Shown: one piece after another, positions 35,345 through 46,840 of the stretch
Layout: each line of letters opens with the position of its first letter
Position numbering within the stretch: position 1 is the stretch's first letter
Assembly (NCBI GenBank): GCA_963921195.1
Contig: OY992536.1
Span: forward strand, 319,007,038-319,071,037
Reading direction: 5' to 3'
DNA length: 64,000 nt
Origin: Pegoplata infirma
Taxonomy: Eukaryota > Arthropoda > Insecta > Diptera > Anthomyiidae
The notes under the pieces: model-generated
Databases searched by the model: none
Told to the model about the DNA's origin: nothing
The model's input: only the letters and a program-made list of their open reading frames with translations
Made by a program: the position numbers and the translations under genes

Positions 35345-36470
35345 TTCTTTTTCTATAAAAAGGTCTCAGAATCTAACATATTTTCTATCGGAAAAAGTCT
35401 CAGAATCTGACTTTTTTATACGAAAAATGTCTCACAATCTGAGCCTTTTTCTACAAGAAAAATGTCTAAGAATCTGAGACTTTTTCTATAAGAAAAATGT
35501 CTTAGAATCTGAGACTATTTATATAAGAAAAATAACTCAGAAACTGAGAATTTTTCTATAAGAAAAATGTCTCAGAATCTGAGACTTTTTCTATAAGAAA
35601 AATGTCTCATAGTCTGAGACTTTTTCTATAAGAAAAATGTCTCAGAATCTGAGACTTTTTCTATAAGAAAAATGTCTCAGAATCTGAGACTTTTTCTATA
35701 AGAAAAATATCTCAGAATCTGAGACTTTTTCTATAAGAAAAATATCTTAGAATCTGAGACTTTTTCTATAAGAAAAATGTCTCAGAATCTGAGACTTTTT
35801 CTATAAGAAAAATGTCTCAGAATCTGAGACTTTTTCTATAAGAAAAATGTCTCAGAATCTGAGACTTTTTCTATAAGAAAAATGTCTCAGAATCTGAGAC
35901 TTTTTCTATAAGAAAAATGTCTCAGAATCTGAGACTTTTTCTATAAGAAAAATGTCTCAGAATCTGAGACTTTTTCTATAAGAAAAATGTCTCAGAATCT
36001 GAGACTTTTTCTATAAGAAAAATGTCTCAGAATCTGAGACTTTTTCTATAAGAAAAATGTCTCAGAATCTGAGACTTTTTCTATAAGAAAAATGTCTCAG
36101 AATCTGAGACTTTTTCTATAAGAAAAATGTCTCAGAATCTGAGACTTTTTCTATAAGAAAAATGTCTCAGAATCTGAGACTTTTTCTATAAGAAAAATGT
36201 CTCAGAATCTGAGACTTTTTCTATAAGAAAAATGTCTCAGAATACGAAACCTTTTCTATAGGAAAAAGTCTCAGAATCTCTATACGAAAAATATTTCAGA
36301 ATCTGAGCCTTTTTCTATACAAAAAATGTGTCAGAATCTAAGACTTTTTCTATAAGAAAAATGTCTCAGAATCTGAGAATTTTTCTATAGGAAAAATGTC
36401 TCAAAATCTAATTGTAAGACTTTTCTATAAGAAAAATATAATCTGAGATTTTTTCTATACGAAAAGTTAT
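35345..36470 (-). repeat. 35-bp minisatellite, highly homogenised
   Basis: From about 35560 to 36240 some 19 units of GACTTTTTCTATAAGAAAAA + TGTCTCAGAATCTGA are virtually identical. The flanks are degenerate, so the core expanded or was homogenised recently. There is no spacer variation, so it is not a CRISPR array. It is complementary to the array at 27040-27920 across exon 29479-29619. Confidence 0.9.
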
Positions 36471-36509
36471 CTATTGCTCCATGTGCTCTAATGGTTAAGA
36501 CGGTACTGA

Positions 36510-37250
36510 CTATTAGTTTTGATGAAATTTTTTTGTTTTGCTGAAAACTATAAGATTTGCTGAAAACTTTTAGTTTTGCTGAAAACTACTAGTTTTACTA
36601 AAAACTATTAGTTTTGCTTAAAACTATTAGTTTTGATAAAAACTATTAGTTTTCCTAAAAACTATTAGTTTTGCTAAAAACTATTAGTTTGCTAAAAACT
36701 ATTAGTTTTGCTAAAAACTATTAGTTTTGCTGAAGACTATTAGTTTTGCTGAAAATTATTAGTTTTGCTAAAACTATAGTTTTGCTAAAAAATATAGTTT
36801 TGCTGAAACTATTAGTTTTACGGAAAACTATTAGTTTTGGTAAAATCTAAGTTTTACATAAGTTTTACTAAAAACTATTAATTTAGCTTAAAAAAATATA
36901 TTGGCTTTTACTGAAAGCTTTTTGTTTAGCTAAACACTATTAATATTACTGAAAATATAATTTATGCTAAAACCAATTAATTGTGGTTAAAAACTTCTGT
37001 GAATATAGATGTTTTTGCTAAAAATTTTAGTTCTGCTAAAAATAATTAGATCTGCTAATAAGTATTGATTTTGCGAAGGACTATTAGTTTTTCTGAAATA
37101 TAAAGTATTAGTTTTGCTGAAAACTGTTAGTTTTTCTGAAAACTATAACAGTGCTATTAGTTTTAAGAAAATTATTTTAAGAAAACTATTTTTTTTGCTA
37201 AAGACTATTGCTGAAAAACTATTTATTTTACTAAAAACTATTAGTTTTAA
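36510..37250. repeat. 19-bp minisatellite block
   Basis: CTAAAAACTATTAGTTTTG units are regular at 36590-36760 and then increasingly degenerate. Confidence 0.8.
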
Positions 37251-37888
37251 ATATTATAAATAAAATATAAACCCATCATTTTAAAGACAAATCCCCTTAT
37301 CCGGCAACACTGCCCATCATCATCATCACAAGAAAGTATGTAAATGTTTCAGTATTCAAATCTGTTGTTGACAATTTTGTTGTAGCGTTCAAAAATTGGG
37401 CACACGAGTAGGTGTAGTAGGTGTATACATGGTGTAGAAATGTAATGGAATGAAAAACACCTTAATTTTGACAAGATTTTCAAAATTATACAACAACTTG
37501 CTGACAGTTTTGTGATTTTTTTTTTAATTTTCTAAATTTTGTTTTTGATGATTTTTTTTTTTAATATTTAAATTATTGTTTATAGCTGGCTACTAAATTC
37601 TTAAACTAACATATTTATTGGTGTTTTATACAACAAAAAAAAAACAGCACTAAAATAACGGTCTTTAAAGACATTTAAAATTGAAATTATAAAAAAAAAA
37701 AATTAAATTTCAAATGTTAAAAGTGTATACATCCGTTTTTGTCATTTCCTTTTTGGTGTGGCACGTTTTAACAACACAAACATTAACATAGACAGACATG
37801 TTTATAGTACATAAACACGTACATATTTGTAAGAAAGTTTCATTGCAGTATTGTCATCAACAAATAACTAACAATACTTGTACATGGC
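37251..37888. other. unique intronic sequence
   Basis: This stretch of ordinary complexity, with CATCATCATCATCACAAG near 37315, lies between two satellites. No exon is supported. Confidence 0.4.
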
Positions 37889-40420
37889 TAGTAAATATAC
37901 AGTTAATAGTTAAGCCTTGATTTACGCATGTTACAATCTAGTCAGAAATTTTTGTTCCCAACTTTTATTTACAACTTATGAAAAAGACAACTTATAACCA
38001 TTTTGATAAAGCAACATGTTGCAGCAACATTTACAAAATTTTTATAAATTTATTAAAAAAAAAATTATTTGAGCATTGTTTATTGAGTTTTAATTATAAC
38101 GAAACAACATAATAAAGCAACATGTTGCAGCAACATTTTTAATTTTTTACTAAAATTCTATGTAGTTCATCATAATTTTTTTTTTGTTTTTTGCGTTGTC
38201 AAAACTATATTTCAAGCATATTGAAGCAACATGTTGTAATTAAAAAAAAATGTTGCAGCAACATTGAAATCATGTCATTTAAACGCAGATTGTAGCAATA
38301 ACTTGCATTGGAGCGTTAAATACAGTTCTATTAAGGCTTTATTTTTGAAGTTTCAGTTTTGTTTATAAAAGCAACATGTTGCAGCAACATTTACAAATTT
38401 TGATGAATTTGTTAAAAAAAATTATTTAATTTTTTATTTCAATAAAAATTACTTCTATTCAGGCTTTATTTGTAGAGTTTTAATTATGTGCACTGAAGCA
38501 ACATGTTTCAGCAACATTTGACATTTTTTATACAGACATACATACTTAAACAAAAAATACTATTTAAATGAAGCAACATGTTGCAAAATTTAAATAGTAA
38601 ATAAAATATTTATTTATTTGTTTATTGAGTTTTAATGTAATGAAGCAACAAATAAAGCAACATGTTGCAGCAACATTTAAAATTAGTAAATATACAGTTA
38701 ATAGTTAAGCCTTGATTTACGCATGTTACAATCTAGTCAGAAATTTTTGTTCCCAACTTTTATTAACAACTTATGAAAAAGACAACTTATAACCATTTTG
38801 ATAAAGCAACATGTTGCAGCAACATTTACAAAATTTTTATAAATTTATTAAAAAAAAAATTATTTGAGCATTGTTTATTGAGTTTTAATTATAACGAAAC
38901 AACATAATAAAGCAACATGTTACAGCAACATTTTAAATTTTTTACTTAAATTCTATGTGGTATCATAATTTATTTTTTTGTTTTTTGTGTTGTCAAAACT
39001 TTATTTCAAGCATATTGAAGCAACATGTTGTAATTAAAAAGAAATGTTGCAGCAACATTGAAATCATGTCATTTAAACGCAGATTGTAGCAATAACTTGC
39101 ATTGAAGCGTTAAATACAGTTCTATTAAGGCTTTATTTTTGAAGTTTCAGTTTTGTTTATAAAAGCAACATGTTGCAGCAACATTTACAAATTTTGATGA
39201 ATTTGTTAACAAAATTATTTAATTTTGTATTTCAATAAAAATTACTTCTATTCAGGCTTTATTTGTAGAGTTTTAATTATGTGCACTGAAGCAACATGTT
39301 TCAGCAACATTTGACATTTTTTATACAGACATACATACTTAAACAAAAAAATACTATTTTAATGAAGCAACATTTACATATTTTCAAGAATTTATAAAAA
39401 AAAATATTTATTTATTTGTTTATTGAGTTTTAATGTAATAAACAACAAATAAAGCAACATGTTGCAGCAACATTTAAAATTTTTTACTAAAATTCTATGT
39501 AGTTCATCATAATTTTTTTTTGTTTTTTGCGTTGTCAAACTATATTTCAAGCATATTGAAGCAAAATGTTGTTGTAATTAAAAAGAAATGTTGCAGCAAC
39601 ATTAAAATCATTTCATTTAAACGCAAATTGTAACAATAACTTGCACTGGAGCGTTAAATAAAGTTCTATTAAGGCTTTATTTTTGAAGTTTTAGTTTTGT
39701 TTATAAAAGCAACATGTTGCGGCAACATTTACAAATTTTGATGAATTTGTTAAAAAAATTATTTAATTTTTTATTTCAATAAAAATTAGTTCTATTTAGT
39801 CTTTATTTGTAGAGTTTTAATGGTGTGTATTAAAGCAACATGTTTCAGTAACATTTGACATTTTTTATACAGACATACATACTTAAACAAAAAAATTACC
39901 ATTTTAACGAAGCAACATGTTGCAGCAACATTTACATATTCTTCAAAATTTATAAAAAAAAAAAAAAAAAAAAAATATTATTTATTGAGTTTTAATATCA
40001 TGAAGCAACATAATAAAGCATCATATTGCAGCAACATTTACCATTTTTTTTTAATTCTAGTTCTATCATACATTTTTTTGTTGTGAAAACAATATTTCAT
40101 GCATATTGAAGCAACATGTTGCTGTAATTAAAAAGAAATGTTGCAGCAACATTGAAATCATTTCATTTAAACGCAAATTGTAGAAATAACTTGACTAGAG
40201 CGTTAAATACAGTTAGTTTTGTTTATAAAAGCAAAATGTTGCAGCAACATTTACAATTTTTTATGAATTTGTTAAAAAAATTATTTAATTTTTTATTTAA
40301 ATAAAAATTAGTTCTATTTAGTCTTTATTTGTAGAGTTTTAATTGTGTGCATTAAAGCAACATGTTTCAGCAACATTTGACACTTTTTATACAGACATAT
40401 ATAGTTAAAAAATAAAAATT
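37889..40420. repeat. ~800-bp higher-order repeat with GCAACATGTTGC motif
   Basis: AGTAAATATACAGTTAATAG occurs at about 37891 and 38688, giving a ~797-bp period. Shorter units follow from about 39430 and 39990. Inside each, AAGCAACATGTTGCAGCAAC recurs every 100-200 bp. This overlaps two palindromes: GCAACATGTTGC, and TGTTGC/GCAACA around a central A. Stray motif copies continue to 40640, 42790-43220 and 44722. Confidence 0.85.
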
Positions 40421-40654
40421 TACTTTCTCATGTTGTAAAAAAAAATCCCATTTAGATTACATGAAAATGTTTCAGCTACATTTTCCAAAATACAATTCAA
40501 ATTAAAATTATTTAATAAAATGAATATTCAAAAATATTTTTTTATATAAATTTTATTTATTATCGTTTATGTGATATATGTAAATTTATTAATTGCCGTC
40601 TTAAATTAAACAATTCTACCTATTTCGAAGCAACTTGTTGCAGCAACATTTTTG

Positions 40655-40719
40655 AATATGAGTTTTTCATTCCGTTTGTAACTCATCGAAATACCGCTAC
40701 AGGACCCCATAAAGTATAT
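40655..40719 (+). repeat. dispersed-repeat fragment
   Basis: CATTCCGTTTGTAACTCATC ... CCCCATAAAGTATAT is the left part of the GTCCGTCC family (compare 8510-8560). It is broken exactly where the large palindrome begins. Confidence 0.65.
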
Positions 40720-42655
40720 GGGACATTCCATGTCAAATCGGACACTTTGAATTTTTTTTTTTTTTTAGATTTTCCCAATTTGTTTACAGTTTTTAGTACC
40801 CTTCGAAAACTCCTTCGTGGTAAATTTTCAGATTTTTTTGATGACCCGTTCAAATGATATCGAATTTTTAAAAATTGGTAGTTTGTTCCTTTACTCAAAC
40901 TTCTTTTACTCATAACTTCTTCAATAATGGTCCGAATTTCAAATTTTTTTTTTTTTTCAAAAATTTTGTTTTTTGGCGTGCTTTTTAAAAAAAAAATTAA
41001 AAAAATTCTTAAAAGCGCTCTAGTATGCGATTTTAAAGTTTTAAAATTTAAATCTCATTTTTGAAAATGTTTTTGTACTCTTCGATTTTTTTGAAATTTT
41101 TTTGTGTAAAACTTCTATCGATTCTACAATTTTTTTTGCCCAGGAGGATCGTGGGATAACGATTATTACTATTTTTTAAAATTTTTTTAAAAAATTTGAT
41201 TGTAATTTTCCATTCTTAAAATCATTTCTACTTTCCAATGGTGCGTCATAGAGGGGTCATTTATAAGACCGACCCCCATTAATTTTTACGTCTTTACATT
41301 TCTTTGGAACAATTTAATACCCTATCTCCAATTTCTAAGGGGGGCTCCCACACAAAACGGCATTTTTTTAAATTTTCTCCAACCGCTCTAACTGCCCAAA
41401 TAGTGCCCTTAGAGCAACAAAATGTATGACCGACCCACAATATTTTTTTAGTCCAAACATTCTCTGAGCACACCTTCCCTCTATCTTTAACTGTTAAGGC
41501 GGTCCCCATAATTTTTTTTTTATTTTTTGTAAATTTGTTTTATTAAATCAGCTTCAACCGGTCCAATGGTGCGTCCGAGAGGGGTCATTAGAGAGACCGA
41601 CCCCCATTTATTTTTACCCTACAACATTTTTTTAAAACATACCTACGCCCTATCTCCACTCCCAAAGTAGGCTCCCATACAAATAACAGTTGGAGCAAAT
41701 TTTATAAAAATGTAATTTTGAATGGAAGCCTACTTAGAGAGTGGAGATAGGGCTGAGGTATGTTTTACAAAAATGTTGGAGGGTAAAAACAAATGGGGGT
41801 CGGTCTCACAAATGACCCCTCTCGGACGCACCATTGGACCGGTAGAAGCTGATTAAATAAAACAAATTTACAAAAAATAAAAAAAATTGTATGGGGACCG
41901 CCTTAACAATTAGATTTAGAGGGTAGGTGTGTTCAGAGAAAATGTTTGGACTAAAAAAATATTGGGGGTCTGTCATACATTTTGTTGCTTTAAGGGCACT
42001 ATTAGGGCAGTTAGACCGGTTGGAGCAAATTTTAAAAAATGTCAGTTTGTGCGGAAGCCGCCTTAGAAATTGAAGATAGGGTATTAGTTTGTTCCAAAGA
42101 AATGTTAAGACGTCAAAATCAATGGGGGTCGGTCTTATAAATGACCCCTCTATGACGCACCATTGGAGCAGTAAAAATGATTTTAAGATTAAAAAATTAC
42201 AATAAATTTTTTTCACAAAATTTAAAAAAATAGTAATAATCGTTATCCCACGATCCTCCTGGGCAAAAAAATTGTAGAATCGATAGAAGTTTTACACAAA
42301 AGAAATTAAAAAAAAATCGAAGAGTACAAACATTTTCAAAAATGAGATTTAAATTTTAAAACTTAAAAACCGCATACTAGAGCGCTTTTAAGAATTTTTG
42401 GGGATTTTTTTTTTAAAGTACGTAAAAAAACACAAATTTTTTAAAAAAAAATTTAAATTTGGACCATTATTGAAGAAGCTATGAGTAAAGGAACAAACTA
42501 CCAATTTTTAAAAATTCGATATCTTTTGAACAGGTCATCAAAAATATCTGAAAATTTACCACGAAGGAGTTTTCGAAGGGTACTAAAAACTGTAAACAAA
42601 TTGGGAAAATATAAAAAAAAAATTTTTCAAAGAGTCCGATTTGACATGGAATGCG
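40720..42655. mobile_element. 1.9-kb foldback element with ~960-bp inverted arms
   Basis: The left end GGGACATTCCATGTCAAATC and the right end (complement, GATTTGACATGGAATG at 42637-42653) start arms that match for nearly the whole element. They meet near 41690 with a ~50-bp spacer. Both arms contain ACGAAGGAGTTTTCGAAGGG-type sequence, GGACCATTATTGAAGAAG and the CCAATGGTGCGTC block. The frames at 40683-40913, 41294-41509, 41806-42216 and 42481-42729 are non-conserved by-products. There is no transposase. A half copy lies at 55672. Confidence 0.85.
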
Positions 42656-42779
42656 ATAAATGGAAAATCCTTCGACAAAGTTTTACCAAAATATATAAAC
42701 ATCATGTGTCGCAAAACATATTTTTTTAATTTTCAAAAATCCAAAACTTTGATTACGGGGCGCCACGGTTAAATTTAAT

Positions 42780-43245
42780 CCGAAAATCTAATGCAACATG
42801 TTGCTTCAATTTGAGTTTAAATTAAATGATTTCAATGTGTCTGCAACATTTTATTTTTACTACAACAACATGAAAAATTACTTCAAATAACTAAATTTTA
42901 ATTTAACAAAAATGTTGAAATATTGCTGCAACATGTTGCATTAATATTTATGAAACATTTGTTTCACAACATTATTAGCCATATAAAAAATGCCGGTGAA
43001 ATGTTGCATCCACATTTTTGTAAAATAAAAAACTATGTTATGAAAATTGCCTTTTCATGTTGTTGTGATAAAAAAAGAAAATGTTGCTGCAACATTTCTT
43101 GAATTTTTATTTAAATCAAAAACTGTTAATTAATTGAAGATGCCCTCGTAACAAAAATTTATTAATTTCAGTTGTTGATTCAAGAATATTAACCATACTG
43201 AAGAAACATGTTGCAGCAACATTTAAAAAAATTTGATTAGAAATA
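42780..43245. repeat. GCAACATGTTGC satellite remnant
   Basis: This continues the 37.9-40.6 kb satellite on the far side of the palindrome (ATGCAACATGTTGC, CATGTTGCAGCAACATTT). Confidence 0.7.
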
Positions 43246-43305
43246 AACAAAATTTTTTTTTGCTTTTTTATATTTAAAATAAAAACTCTTCTGTGTTGTG
43301 CACTT

Positions 43306-43866
43306 ACAAGGGAAGTCTCCCTAGTGTCTCCCTAGATCTTTATGGAATTGGTTTTATTTTGTAGAGCAGAAAAAATAAGGGTGGTAAAAAGGAGGGGGGA
43401 AGGCAAGGCCATTTTTCAGTTTTTTTCGTTTATCTCCTATATTATACAAAGAAACCTAGTCATGTTACATACCAAATGAAAGGTCTTTGAAAAACCTATC
43501 TACGTGTGCTAAGAACGTGTCCAAACATGCATCACTTTTCGTCATATTGAGTAAAATACCAAAATTTTAGGACATTTTTGTTAATAAGTCAAAAAATATT
43601 TACTTCTTTGGCCCGTTGTTAGCACCACGGGATAGGTATTTTTAATACCTTTAAATTGATACCACACATGTCTATATTAATTTTGTTTAAATAGGCGTAA
43701 ATCGTAAAAAACTGAAAAAGGTCAATTTCCCCCCATACAAATCGACCCCCCAAAAAATTAGTTTGGGCCGCTAAAAAAAAAATACGTGTCGAATTAATTT
43801 TCGTTCTTAACAAAATATCCAAATTTCATGAAGATCGGAGGGTGACACCAGGGAGACTTCTCTTGT
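43306..43866. mobile_element. ACAAGGGAAG MITE, copy 3 (inverted relative to copy 2)
   Basis: The ends are ACAAGGGAAGTCTCCC and GGGAGACTTCTCTTGT. The body matches copy 2 in reverse order, lacking part of the first arm. The minus frame at 43619-43822 mirrors the one in copy 2. Confidence 0.8.
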
Positions 43867-44760
43867 AAGCAGATTAAATAAACCGTAATTACTTACCCGT
43901 GAAGCCCGGCGAACAAAGTTTAGGATTTTTGAAAATTAAAAAAAAAAAAATACATTTATTGTTATGCGCTGAACACAAATATCGAAAAAAGTTTAAAATC
44001 TGTCAAAAAAAATTATGTATTTTTCCTACGTTTAAGAAATTTTTAATAAAAAAATTCAAAATTGTTTCCTCTTGACCCTTTCATGGAACTTCAGACGAAC
44101 TTAAATTTAATTTGAGTCAAATCCTATCATTTCAACACGTGGCGCCCTTCGATCAAAAGTTTTGAAATTTTGGAAAATTTTAAAATGATTTCAAATTATC
44201 CAATTTGGCTAAAATTAAGTTAATATGTTGTCTCGATCTTTATGAAAGGGTCAATAAAAACAAATTTTGAGATTTTTTTTAAAAACGTGTTGAACGTAGG
44301 GAAAAACGCCATTTTTGGAAATTATTTGACAAATTTTAAATGACGATATCTCGAAAACCTTTTCACTGATTCCAGATTTTGATATTCGTGTTTAGCATGC
44401 CAACATTAATAAAAATAATGTATCGAAAGATAATAGTTTTTCAATTTTTAATTGTTCAAATATTAAAATTTGTGGTGGAATTTTTTTAAAAAATTTAAAA
44501 CTTTGATCAAAGGGCGCCACGGGTCAAAATGATCGAATTTGGCAAATTAAGTTTAAATGAAAGATTGTCTCAAGCTTTATAAAAAAGTCAAGGGAAAAAA
44601 ATTTAAGGTTTTTTTAAAAAATTTCTTAAACGTAAAAAAAACCGCAATTTTTTGCAAAATTCAAGTAACGCTAATCGAAAACCGTTAAGACCAATTTTGA
44701 AAATATTCGATAACAAACATAAAGCAACATGTTGCATCAACATTTACAACTTTTAATAAA
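43867..44760. repeat. ~320-bp GCGCCACGGGTCAAAATGATC repeats
   Basis: Two related units (about 44040-44470 and 44510-44710) share CGCCACGGGTCAAAATGATC, ATATCTCGAAAACC-type and ATATTCGTGTTTAGC words with 61745-62040 and 62740-62890. They are non-coding. The sequence ends with a GCAACATGTTGC satellite motif at 44722. Confidence 0.6.
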
Positions 44761-45974
44761 ATCATATTCTTTTGGTAATTTTGTGGGAAATGAAAATCTT
44801 TTCTTTATGTATTTTTGTTAAATAATTTCCCCAGAGCTTTAAAACAATTAAATTTTATAATCAGCTATAAAATTATTTTTCGAAAAAAAAATATTTTTTT
44901 CAAAATATTCCTAAATTACCCCTCGAATATTTTAAAATTTTAGTGCATGTAGTTATAATAAATAATTAAAAAAACAAGAAATTTTTTGGGTTTTTCGCCA
45001 ATATTCTTAATGAGGGTATTAATTTTAAATTACTAGAAAATTTATGAGGCATTTAAAAATAATAAGTATGCATGAATTTGTAATGGGCATGATTACTGTG
45101 AAATATGGGCAGTGAAGTCAAACAACAGAAAAACCCAAAATATATAAAACTAAATAATTTACAACCAACTAAAAATAATAAAAATGTATAATTTTTTTTT
45201 TAATGTTTTTAGTTTTTAATTTTATTTTGCTAAAGATGAAAAATCCAAACGTCTGAAAATTTTTTTCAGTTTTTCAAAATGTAATTTTCCAAATTTTTTT
45301 GTTGCTAGAAATGCAAAAACCTGCCCAAAAACTATTTTGTAATTTTCCAAATTTTTTTGTAGCAAAAAATGCCAAAACATGTCCCAAAACTATTTTTTTT
45401 TGGGGACAACAAACGAAAAATGCCTAACAAATCTAGCTAGAAATATCTCAAAAGAGAATGAGAGTAATATAAATAACAAACACTTGTGTGAATATAAAAA
45501 TATTAAAAAAAAAGACAGAATATTTCCATTAAATTATATATTTCATATTTCTTTACGAGCAAATTTCTAAAAGTAAAATTCTAGAACACAAAAATTTAAT
45601 AACAACACTAAAACACACCGACCAGTCATGACCAGTCATCCGTTTGACAAACTAAAATCCAAAAAAAAAAAAATATATGAAAACGAAAATTTATTTGATG
45701 AGACTGAGTGGGTGAAAAATTGTTTTAAGCGAAATGAAAATGTCTCTTAGAATATTTTGTGAAAATTTAATTTTCTTGGTATGTTTTCCAATTTAATAAG
45801 TCAAAGATTTTAAATGCATTCATCCATCCTTTTTTTAGTTATTTATATAAATTTTAAGATTTTTTTTATTACAGTAGAGGAATTCACAAAAATGTTATAC
45901 AGAAATAAGAGAAAAATTTAATTTTACGCATTTATAAACGAAAATTTTGTTGTTGAAAATGTGAAAAAACTTAG
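44761..45974. other. AT-rich intron, no recognised feature
   Basis: The plus frame at 45379-45570 has no recognisable family and codon use like the surrounding AT-rich DNA. CCAATTTTTTTGT-type words are repeated near 45290-45360. Confidence 0.4.
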
Positions 45975-46370
45975 TCAACAAAAAGTTATTGGCTAAAAAT
46001 ATTCAATTAAATCAATTGATCAACAAAATTTAAATGAGTCAATCAATGTTGTGATTAAAATTTTTGTTATTTTCTTTAACTGTCGAATTACAAATTTTCA
46101 ACATTCCAGATTTTTGTTTGCTTTAATTTATTTAAATAAATTAATTTAAAAATATACAAAATAATCGGGTTTTACTTTTTTTTATTGTTGGCAACATATT
46201 GGAAAGCAAAAAAGATGAATTTTTTGATAATTTTGTCATATGCTTACAATTCATTCGTTAAATCAATCATTATTTTGATTGACTATAAATAAAAAATTTA
46301 TCAAATTTTTGATCAAAATCGAAAAAATGTTTGATTGAAAAAATTTTCATTCTCTCACCTATTTTGTGAT
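45975..46370. repeat. interspersed repeat, copy of 4330-4850
   Basis: Direct-orientation copy sharing TTATTGGCTAAAAAT, AATTTAAATGAGTCAATCAA and AAAAAGATGAATTTTTTGAT. Confidence 0.65.
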
Positions 46371-46840
46371 GGATATACTTAAAAAGTTAATTAAATGCGC
46401 ACTTAGTACACTTTATGAAAAATGCTTCATCATATTGATGAAACGATTTCATCACTTGCTGTCATGGATCGACATCTTGAAAATACTGTGAATTCCATTA
46501 TTTTAATTTGTTTTATAGCTGCTAAAAATGTATTAAATTGAAATGAAATGATTTTTGATGATTTGTGCTTAACTTAGATTTTCAAAGTGAAAGACTGACA
46601 ACAAATTTAATATATAAATTCAAATGATTCATAAATAGTCATGAATTATGAATTTTTTTATTTTAACATTTTGTGTTAGAAAAGTTTAATAATTTTTTTC
46701 TTCATTTCTTTTATTTTTGGCTTCCAAATTATAACGGGAAGCGGACTGTCAGCAAAATTTAAGGGATTTAAGTTTGAAAATATTTTTAGTTTGTGGTTTT
46801 TTGTTTTGCAAAAAAATAAATTATATTATGAATAGTGTTT

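Noticed and set aside
35562..36240. CRISPR-like array
   Set aside because: Units are contiguous identical 35-mers with no unique spacers, in a eukaryotic intron.
36475..36520. tRNA-like words CTCTAATGGTTAAGACGG
   Set aside because: There is no box B, T-arm or acceptor stem nearby.
41294..42216. Frames of 71 and 136 codons in the big palindrome
   Set aside because: The arms mirror each other, yet the frames are not kept in both arms or in the half copy at 55672. No protein family is recognised.
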